Origin: Stutzerimonas stutzeri | GTDB lineage: Bacteria > Pseudomonadota > Gammaproteobacteria > Pseudomonadales > Pseudomonadaceae | Direction of reading: 5' to 3' | Assembly (NCBI RefSeq): GCF_024451105.1 | Contig: NZ_JANGEY010000004.1 | Span: forward strand, 239,813 to 303,812 | DNA: 64,000 nucleotides | Notes under the pieces: model-generated | Databases searched by the model: none | What the model was told of the DNA's origin: nothing | Seen by the model: the letters and a program-made list of their open reading frames with translations, nothing else | Translations under genes and position numbers: made by a program | Shown here: positions 58,577-64,000 of the stretch, piece by piece | Layout of the letters: the number at the start of each line of letters is the position of its first letter | How positions within the stretch are numbered: the first letter of the stretch is position 1

Positions 58577-58605
58577 ATATTAAGGATCATCCTTAACCCC
58601 GTCAA
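58577..58605 (-). promoter_or_regulatory. Strong promoter of the tRNA-Val pair with palindromic spacer
   Basis: On the minus strand TTGACG (58605-58600), a 17-bp spacer and TAATAT (58582-58577) form a near-consensus sigma-70 promoter 15 bp before the tRNA. The spacer holds the palindrome TTAAGGATCATCCTTAA (58580-58596), overlapping the first bases of the -10. Confidence 0.85.
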
Positions 58606-58745
58606 CACCTTTTTTGCTAAGCCACTGAAAAACTCCATTTTTTTGCTCCGTGAGCAATTTCGCGCAGTGCCTCCCCCACTGGCAGCCGCCACCGATCCCG
58701 CGTAGGATCGAAATATACGTAAAGGATATAAAACAGAGGTTCAAG

Positions 58746-60029
58746 ATGACGCACACATCCTACCCACAGTCCTATTACGCCTTTTCCGCCCTCTCCGCCC
58801 CCGAACGTCCGGCACTGCAGGGGGAGCAGGAAACCGACGTGTGCGTCATAGGCGCCGGCTACACGGGACTGTCCTCCGCCCTGTTCCTACTCGAGCATGG
58901 TTTCCGCGTCATCGTCCTGGAAGCGGCCAAGGTCGGCTTCGGCGCCTCCGGACGCAACGGCGGGCAGATCGTCAACAGCTACAGCCGAGACCTCGACGTC
59001 ATCGAGCACAGCACCAATGCTCCTGCGGCTCGCCTGATCGGCGAGATGGCCTTCGAGGGGGGACGGATCATCCGTGAACGCATCCAGCGCTATGGCATTC
59101 GCTGCGACCTCAAAAACGGCGGCGTGTTCGCCGCCTTCACCAGCAAGCAGATGCGCCACTTGGAGACCCAGAAGAAGCTCTGGGAGCGCTACGGACACAC
59201 CCAGCTGGAGCTGCTGGATCGCCAGGGAATCCGCCGCTCGGTAGCCACCGAGCAGTACGTCGGCGGACTGCTGGACCTCAGCGGCGGGCATATCCACCCC
59301 CTAAATCTGGCCCTCGGCGAAGCCACTGCCGTGGAGTCGCTGGGCGGGACGATCCATGAGCAATCGCCCGTGCTGCGTATCGAGCGAGGCAGCACTCCAG
59401 TCGCCCACACGGCGTCGGGGAGCGTACGGGCGAAGTTCCTGGTGGTCGCCGGCAACGCCTACCTAGGCAACCTGCTCCCGGAGCTCGCCGCCAAAGCGAT
59501 GCCCTGCGGCAGTCAAGTGATCGCCACCGAGCCACTCGGCGAGGAATACGCACGCAGCCTGCTGCCGCAGGACTACTGCGTGGAGGACTGCAACTACCTG
59601 CTCGACTACTATCGCCTCTCCGCCGACCACCGGCTGATCTACGGCGGCGGCGTGGTCTACGGTGCCCGCGATCCAGCCGACATCGAATCGATCATCCGTC
59701 CGAAGATGCTGAAGACCTTCCCCCAGCTCGAGAGGGTGAAGATCGACTTCGCCTGGACCGGTAACTTCCTGCTGACCCTGTCGCGCCTGCCGCAGGTCGG
59801 ACGCCTGGGCGACAACATCTACTACTCGCAAGGCTGCAGCGGCCACGGAGTCACCTACACGCACTTGGCTGGCAAGGTGCTGGCCGAAGCCCTACGCGGC
59901 CAGGCCGAGCGTTTCGACGCCTTCGCCGGCCTGCGCCATTACCCCTTCCCGGGCGGCCGACTACTGCGCGCACCCTTCACCGCGCTCGGCGCCTGCTACT
60001 ACCAGTTGCGCGACCGCTTGGGCATATAG
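58746..60029 (+). CDS. FAD-dependent oxidoreductase, gamma-glutamylputrescine oxidase (PuuB) type
   Basis: The product is 427 residues. It has an N-terminal FAD/Rossmann motif (DVCVIGAGYTGLSSALFLLEHG, about residues 31-52), the DAO-family GFGASGRNGGQ segment and a C-terminal FAD contact (GCSGHGVTYTHLAGKVLAEAL). Related PuuB/PauB enzymes oxidise gamma-glutamylated polyamines. No other polyamine genes are near, so the substrate is inferred only from family resemblance. AGAGG lies 8 bp before ATG 58746. Confidence 0.85.
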   Translation: MTHTSYPQSYYAFSALSAPERPALQGEQETDVCVIGAGYTGLSSALFLLEHGFRVIVLEAAKVGFGASGRNGGQIVNSYSRDLDVIEHSTNAPAARLIGEMAFEGGRIIRERIQRYGIRCDLKNGGVFAAFTSKQMRHLETQKKLWERYGHTQLELLDRQGIRRSVATEQYVGGLLDLSGGHIHPLNLALGEATAVESLGGTIHEQSPVLRIERGSTPVAHTASGSVRAKFLVVAGNAYLGNLLPELAAKAMPCGSQVIATEPLGEEYARSLLPQDYCVEDCNYLLDYYRLSADHRLIYGGGVVYGARDPADIESIIRPKMLKTFPQLERVKIDFAWTGNFLLTLSRLPQVGRLGDNIYYSQGCSGHGVTYTHLAGKVLAEALRGQAERFDAFAGLRHYPFPGGRLLRAPFTALGACYYQLRDRLGI

Positions 60030-60033
60030 CGCC

Positions 60034-60990
60034 CTACCGAGGACATGCCGGCAGGATCGGGCACTCACCTCCCCGTACAGCCGGCGACAAAGCCCGGGCG
60101 TAGCGCTCCTCTTGTGGCTCCAGGCGCCGGGCACAACGCTGCGCCAACGCGGCCTGCGCGGTGCACCCCTGCTCAGCCAGCACATGCGCAAGGTTGCCCC
60201 AGGCCGGCGCCAATGGCGGCTCGACGGTCACCGCCTGCAACAGGGCGCGCTGTGCAACAACAGGCTCTGCGGCCGCGTAGCGCTCATTGCCCAGCGCAAA
60301 CCAGCTGATGCCCTCCTCCGGCCAGTGGCGGACAGCCGCCTGATACGCACGCCCCGCCGCACCGGCATGACCGGTCTGTTCGAGATCGACCGCAGCCTGC
60401 AGCCAAGGCCGCAGCTCGGCTCGAGCAGGAATCCGCTCGGGCGGCAGCGTCAGCACCGCCCAGCGCCCGCCACGCGCCCAGGTGGCGTCGAAGCTGGCGA
60501 AGTCGCTCACCCAGCGCCGCGTAGTCCCGGAGCGCAGGATCAGCTGACGCTCCCGACGGTCGTACCCCACCACCACCGCAAAGTGCCAACGCGGATACCA
60601 GCTGAAAGCGAGGTTCTGCAGTACCAGCACCGGGTTGCCGGCAGCCACTTCGGCCAGCAGGACGTCGAGTCGCGGCTCCAGCGGATAGACGAGCAGATCG
60701 TGATCCCGCGCAGCAGCCACCAGCTCGACCTGCAGGCTGCCTCGGCGTCCCGGCAGAAACACCCGATCCTTGAGCAAATCCGGCGAAGCGGCGACCCCCC
60801 TGTGCTTGAGCATGGTCGCCAGCGCCGCCGGGCCGCACTGGTACTCGGCCTGCGGAAAGAAGGGCACCTCGTCGAGTTCTGCTCGCTCGGGTAGTTGCTC
60901 GATCTGCTCGGCAAGTCGGGGAGCCGATCCGCACCCGACGAGGAGCAGGACGACCAGCAGCGCCGTCAACCAACTCAGCGATTGATGCAT
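60034..60990 (-). CDS. Lipoprotein with C39-like Cys peptidase domain and TPR-like tail (PA2778 family)
   Basis: The product is 318 residues. A lipoprotein signal ends in the lipobox LLLVGC. A bacteriocin-processing C39-type fold follows with the catalytic Cys in YQCGPAALATML and the His in HFAVVVGYD. The C-terminal third has helical TPR-like repeats (AGRAYQAAVRHWPEEGISWFALGNERYAA). The gene sits after, and overlaps by 16 bp, the PA2779-family gene. The two families occur together in pseudomonads; their substrate is unknown. Confidence 0.83.
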   Translation of the reverse strand: MHQSLSWLTALLVVLLLVGCGSAPRLAEQIEQLPERAELDEVPFFPQAEYQCGPAALATMLKHRGVAASPDLLKDRVFLPGRRGSLQVELVAAARDHDLLVYPLEPRLDVLLAEVAAGNPVLVLQNLAFSWYPRWHFAVVVGYDRRERQLILRSGTTRRWVSDFASFDATWARGGRWAVLTLPPERIPARAELRPWLQAAVDLEQTGHAGAAGRAYQAAVRHWPEEGISWFALGNERYAAAEPVVAQRALLQAVTVEPPLAPAWGNLAHVLAEQGCTAQAALAQRCARRLEPQEERYARALSPAVRGGECPILPACPR

Positions 60991-61373
60991 TTGACGAAAG
61001 TGAACACGTCTGTGGCGCACAGCATGTCGGTGATGATAAAGATTACCAGGAACAGCACTATGACCCCGATAATGCCGCCGGCCGGCGCCTCGCTGAGCTG
61101 CTGGTTGAATTGCACCAACTCGGCGCTGGTCAGACTCTGGATACGCCGCTCGACCTGTCCCCGTTCGACGCCAAGATCGGCCAGCTTGTCGCGCACACCC
61201 TGATCCTCCAACATGGCAAGCAACTGCTGGCGATCGAGCTGTTGTTGCTGCGCCTGCAGCACCTCGCCGGTGCCGAGCATTGCCGCCTCGGCCAGAGGCA
61301 CCTGAGAGACGGCCAGCAACTGGAGCATCATCACCCCGGCAGCCAAGCGGCGGGAAACTGCGCGTTTGAACAT
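60975..61373 (-). CDS. PA2779 family small membrane protein
   Basis: The product is 132 residues. It has a signal-like N-terminus (FKRAVSRRLAAGVMMLQLLAVSQVPLAEA), a helical Gln-rich middle (QAQQQQLDRQQLLAMLEDQGVRDKLADLGV) and a C-terminal transmembrane helix (GGIIGVIVLFLVIFIITDML). AGGAGGAG lies 7 bp before ATG 61373; a TTG at 61379 would add two residues. It forms a pair with the peptidase-like lipoprotein that follows. Confidence 0.83.
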   Translation of the reverse strand: MFKRAVSRRLAAGVMMLQLLAVSQVPLAEAAMLGTGEVLQAQQQQLDRQQLLAMLEDQGVRDKLADLGVERGQVERRIQSLTSAELVQFNQQLSEAPAGGIIGVIVLFLVIFIITDMLCATDVFTFVKCINR

Positions 61374-61561
61374 GGACAACTCCTCCTGTGGATCCGCTCT
61401 AGACTGTCACTGCTTGACAGGGTTCCTCCGCAGCATAGGTGAAGCCGCGGCAACGTGCGCCATCTCACATCCAAGGCGCCCGCAGTCCGAACGCCCGGTC
61501 TTCGCACACCCCTATGATCGACCGCCCGATACCGGCCATAACGCCCGGAGGCACGCAGAGC

Positions 61562-63376
61562 ATGACCTCCCCCCCTCGCCAGGAACACTTCGGTAGCGCC
61601 CCTAAGACACGCGGCGAACTCGCCGTGATCGGCGAACTGCTGCCCTATCTGCGCCCCTACCTAGGCCGCATCGTCCTAGCATTGGGGCTGGTGATCGCCG
61701 CCAAACTGCTCAACCTGTCGGTCCCGCTCCTGCTCAGAGACATCGTCGACGACCTCAACGCCACCCCCAGCCTGCAGTTGCTGCCGGTCGGCCTGCTGCT
61801 GGCCTACGGCGCGGCACGCATCGGGGTCACCCTGTTCACCGAACTGCGCCAGGTGGTGTTCGCCCGAGTGATGGCCCGCACCTCCCGCGAGGTCACGCTC
61901 AGGGTGTTTCGCCACCTGCACGACCTGAGCCTGAAGTTCCACCTGAGCCGTCGCACCGGCGGCGTGGCGCGCGACGTCGAGCGCGGTGGCAGCGCCATCA
62001 CCGACCTGCTCGACTGGACCCTCTACTCGATCATCCCGATCGCCTTCGAGGTGATCCTGGTTACCTTGGTGCTGGTCTGGACCTACGACTGGCGCTTCGC
62101 CGCCATCACTCTCGCCACTCTGCTTATCTACGCCCTGTGGACCTTCGCGGTCACCGAGTGGCGGACGCGCTACTACCGGGCCTCCGTGGAGGCCGACACC
62201 CGTGCCAACGAGCGTGCAGTCGATTCGCTGCTCAACTACGAGACCGTCAAGTATTTCAACAACGAGGCACACGAGGCGAACCGTTACGACGAGAACCTGC
62301 GCCACCTGGAAAATACCAAGGTCAAAGCGACGATCAGTCTGGCGACGCTCAACCTCGGTCAGGCTGCCGTGGTGTCGATCGGTGTCACCGCCATGATGTG
62401 GCTGGCGGCGACCGGGGTCGTCGACGGCAGCATGACGATCGGCGACCTAGTGCTGGTCAACGCTTATCTACTGCAGCTTTCCGCACCGCTGTTCCTGCTC
62501 GGCATGATGTATCGCGAGGTAAAGCAGGCCCTGACCAACATGGAGCGACTGTTCAGCCTGCTCGACGAGCGCCAGGATGTGCAGGACGCCCCCGGCGCCA
62601 AGGCGCTGGTGAGTCGCCTGCCACGAGTCCGCTTCGAAAACGTGCGCTTCGGCTACGATCCACGCCGGCAGATCCTCCAAGACGTCGACTTCGAGATCCC
62701 CGCCGGCGGTACGATAGCGGTGGTCGGCCACTCCGGCTGCGGCAAGTCCACCCTGGCGCGCTTGCTGTACCGCTTCTACGACGTCGACGGCGGCCGCATC
62801 ACCATCGACGGTCAGGATCTGCGCGAACTAACCCAGGCCTCGTTGCGCAGCGCCATTGCCATAGTCCCGCAGGACACCGTGCTGTTCAACGACAGCATCT
62901 ACTACAACATCCTCTACGGTCGCCCGAACGCCAGCCGCACGGAAGTGGAATCCGCAGCCCGTGCGGCGCATATCCACGAGTTCGTGCAGAGCTTGCCGGA
63001 TGGCTACGAAACCCAGGTCGGCGAGCGCGGCCTGAAACTCTCGGGCGGGGAGAAACAGCGCGTAGCGATCGCTCGAGCCATCCTCAAGAACCCGGCAATT
63101 CTTATCTTCGACGAAGCCACCTCGGCGCTTGACTCGCAATCCGAGCGGACCATTCAAGCCGAGCTGGAAAGGATCCAGATCGGGAGAACCACTCTGGTCA
63201 TCGCTCACCGGCTATCGACCGTGATGAATGCCGACCAGATCCTAGTTATGGATGCCGGGCGGATCATCGAGCGGGGCACACATGCGCAGCTGCAGGCATC
63301 GAATGGTCAGTACGCGCAGATGTGGCGACTGCAGCAGCAACGCGCCGAGCAATCGACCATGAAACCACAGCACTGA
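61562..63376 (+). CDS. ABC transporter, permease fused to ATPase (Atm1/ABCB7 type)
   Basis: The product is 604 residues. Six transmembrane helices (residues ~35-310) are joined to a nucleotide-binding domain with Walker A (GHSGCGKST), the Q-loop region, signature [14 protein letters not shown], Walker [12 protein letters not shown] and the His of IAHRLST. The [14 protein letters not shown] segment is characteristic of Atm1/ABCB7-type exporters, which move glutathione-linked metals or persulfides. It would work as a homodimer. GGAGG lies about 10 bp before ATG 61562. It is 49 bp upstream of fdxA. Confidence 0.9.
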   Translation: MTSPPRQEHFGSAPKTRGELAVIGELLPYLRPYLGRIVLALGLVIAAKLLNLSVPLLLRDIVDDLNATPSLQLLPVGLLLAYGAARIGVTLFTELRQVVFARVMARTSREVTLRVFRHLHDLSLKFHLSRRTGGVARDVERGGSAITDLLDWTLYSIIPIAFEVILVTLVLVWTYDWRFAAITLATLLIYALWTFAVTEWRTRYYRASVEADTRANERAVDSLLNYETVKYFNNEAHEANRYDENLRHLENTKVKATISLATLNLGQAAVVSIGVTAMMWLAATGVVDGSMTIGDLVLVNAYLLQLSAPLFLLGMMYREVKQALTNMERLFSLLDERQDVQDAPGAKALVSRLPRVRFENVRFGYDPRRQILQDVDFEIPAGGTIAVVGHSGCGKSTLARLLYRFYDVDGGRITIDGQDLRELTQASLRSAIAIVPQDTVLFNDSIYYNILYGRPNASRTEVESAARAAHIHEFVQSLPDGYETQVGERGLKLSGGEKQRVAIARAILKNPAILIFDEATSALDSQSERTIQAELERIQIGRTTLVIAHRLSTVMNADQILVMDAGRIIERGTHAQLQASNGQYAQMWRLQQQRAEQSTMKPQH

Positions 63377-63425
63377 GGCATCAATAAAACGTCGAACCGG
63401 CCTCTGGATCGAACAACTCCGAAAC

Positions 63426-63750
63426 GTGACCTTCGTCGTTACCGACAACTGCATCAAGTGCAAGTACACCGACTGCGTGGAAGTCTGCCCGGTGGACTGC
63501 TTCTACGAAGGCCCGAACTTCCTGGATGATCCATCCGGACGAGTGCATCGACTGCGCGCTGTGCGAGCCGGAGTGTCCCGCTCAGGCCATCTTCTCCGAA
63601 GACGAGGTTCCGGAAGATCAGCAGGAATACATCGAACTGAACCGCGATCTGGCGGAAGTCTGGCCAAACATCACCGAGAAGAAGGACGCCCTGCCCGACG
63701 CCGAAGAATGGGACGGCGTGAAGGACAAGCTGCAGTACCTGGAGCGCTGA
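63426..63750 (+). pseudogene. fdxA: 7Fe ferredoxin FdxA with a one-base frameshift
   Basis: The two halves of a standard 107-residue FdxA are both present. [22 protein letters not shown] to GPNFL reads in one frame, and from about 63527 [22 protein letters not shown] to the C-terminus reads in the next. An extra A at 63526 explains the shift. Cluster ligands in both halves are intact. The start is GTG with no clear ribosome site, unusual for this normally well-expressed gene. Either the copy is dying or the extra base is a sequence error. Confidence 0.85.
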
Positions 63751-63778
63751 TTCGCCCCAGCCACCGCCGCGTAGCCCC

Positions 63779-63810
63779 AGCCCCGCTTGCCCCTGCAGCG
63801 GGGCTTTTTC
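63779..63810 (+). terminator. Intrinsic terminator after fdxA
   Basis: AGCCCCGCT, a 9-nt loop and AGCGGGGCT form a 9-bp stem followed by TTTTC. Confidence 0.85.
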
Positions 63811-63876
63811 ATGCCGGCTCGGAACGGGTCTGTTTTACGTCGACAACGACAGCCCCTTTTTTCAGGGGCCAATGAC

Positions 63877-63910
63877 GAAACCCCGACCAGCGTTTGCTGA
63901 TCGGGGTTTC
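63877..63910 (-). terminator. rRNA operon terminator
   Basis: GAAACCCCGACCAGC, a 4-nt loop and GCTGATCGGGGTTTC form a 15-bp stem with one wobble pair on the minus strand. It directly follows the 5S rRNA 3' end. Confidence 0.88.
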
Positions 63911-63918
63911 TGTATAGG

Positions 63919-64000
63919 TGCTTGACGATGACCTACTCTCACATGGGGAAGCCCCACACTACCATCGGCGATGCGTCGTTTCACTGCTGAGTTCGGGATG
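63919..64000 (-). rRNA. rrf: 5S ribosomal RNA, 3' part (5' end outside window)
   Basis: The minus strand reads the conserved 5S core CATCCCGAACTCAGCAGTG, then CATCGCCGATGGTAGTGTGG and a 3' end GTAGGTCATCGTCAAGC. About 82 of ~120 nt are inside the window. An rRNA operon on the minus strand therefore ends here, convergent with fdxA. Confidence 0.95.

Overview
The window reads as a high-GC gamma-proteobacterial chromosome, almost certainly Pseudomonas or a close relative. The main evidence is the gene order thrS-infC-rpmI-rplT-pheS-pheT-ihfA-merR-tRNA-Pro, a complete Pseudomonas-type mdcABCDEGH-madLM malonate cluster, and a block matching P. aeruginosa PA4129-PA4134. There is no prophage, CRISPR array or intact insertion sequence. 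Several genes are visibly decaying: a yddG fragment, an hpaB-like gene, pirin with a LysR remnant, and a frameshifted fdxA.

Layout. Positions 1-1.74 kb hold the end of a signalling cluster: an Hpt domain, an internally deleted receiver protein and a double-receiver response regulator. Positions 1.87-6.0 kb and 11.98-16.03 kb are two halves of a copper resistance locus: a Met-rich periplasmic protein, a DUF2933 membrane protein, a P-type ATPase with two YHS/TRASH domains, a CopZ-like chaperone, a DUF411 protein, then multicopper oxidase CopA, a Met/His-rich protein, CopB and a His-tailed cytochrome c. Both halves carry the same CopR-like box at the same distance from a -10 element, and the chaperone has a CueR-type promoter. 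Between the halves lie a 1,364-residue RTX protein with long near-identical internal DNA repeats and an HD-GYP phosphodiesterase. Downstream, on the opposite strand, is a sigma-54 two-component system (16.0-18.9 kb).

Positions 19.1-31.5 kb hold queD, a TraX-like membrane protein, sbcDC, a giant DUF4011-helicase-nuclease protein that resembles the Hhe defence family, and mdcR. Positions 31.85-39.1 kb hold the PA4129-PA4134-like cluster: a DUF934 protein, a siroheme nitrite/sulfite reductase, a CcoG-like ferredoxin protein, a MocR regulator, an orphan cbb3 CcoN subunit and a small Cys-rich protein. P. aeruginosa's version is known as a cyanide-responsive cluster governed by MpaR. All three of its target promoters here carry a shared 36-bp motif that overlaps the -35 region, 17 bp from a plausible -10. 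This is the most striking regulatory signal in the window.

Positions 39.2-46.5 kb are the malonate decarboxylase and transporter operon, with a LysR-type dyad in front of mdcA. After a LuxR-type regulator and decayed genes (46.8-49.7 kb) come the conserved translation block (49.8-57.3 kb), an alpha/beta hydrolase, two tandem tRNA-Val genes, a PuuB-like oxidase, a C39-peptidase lipoprotein pair, an Atm1-like ABC exporter, fdxA and the 3' end of an rRNA operon (5S rRNA, minus strand).
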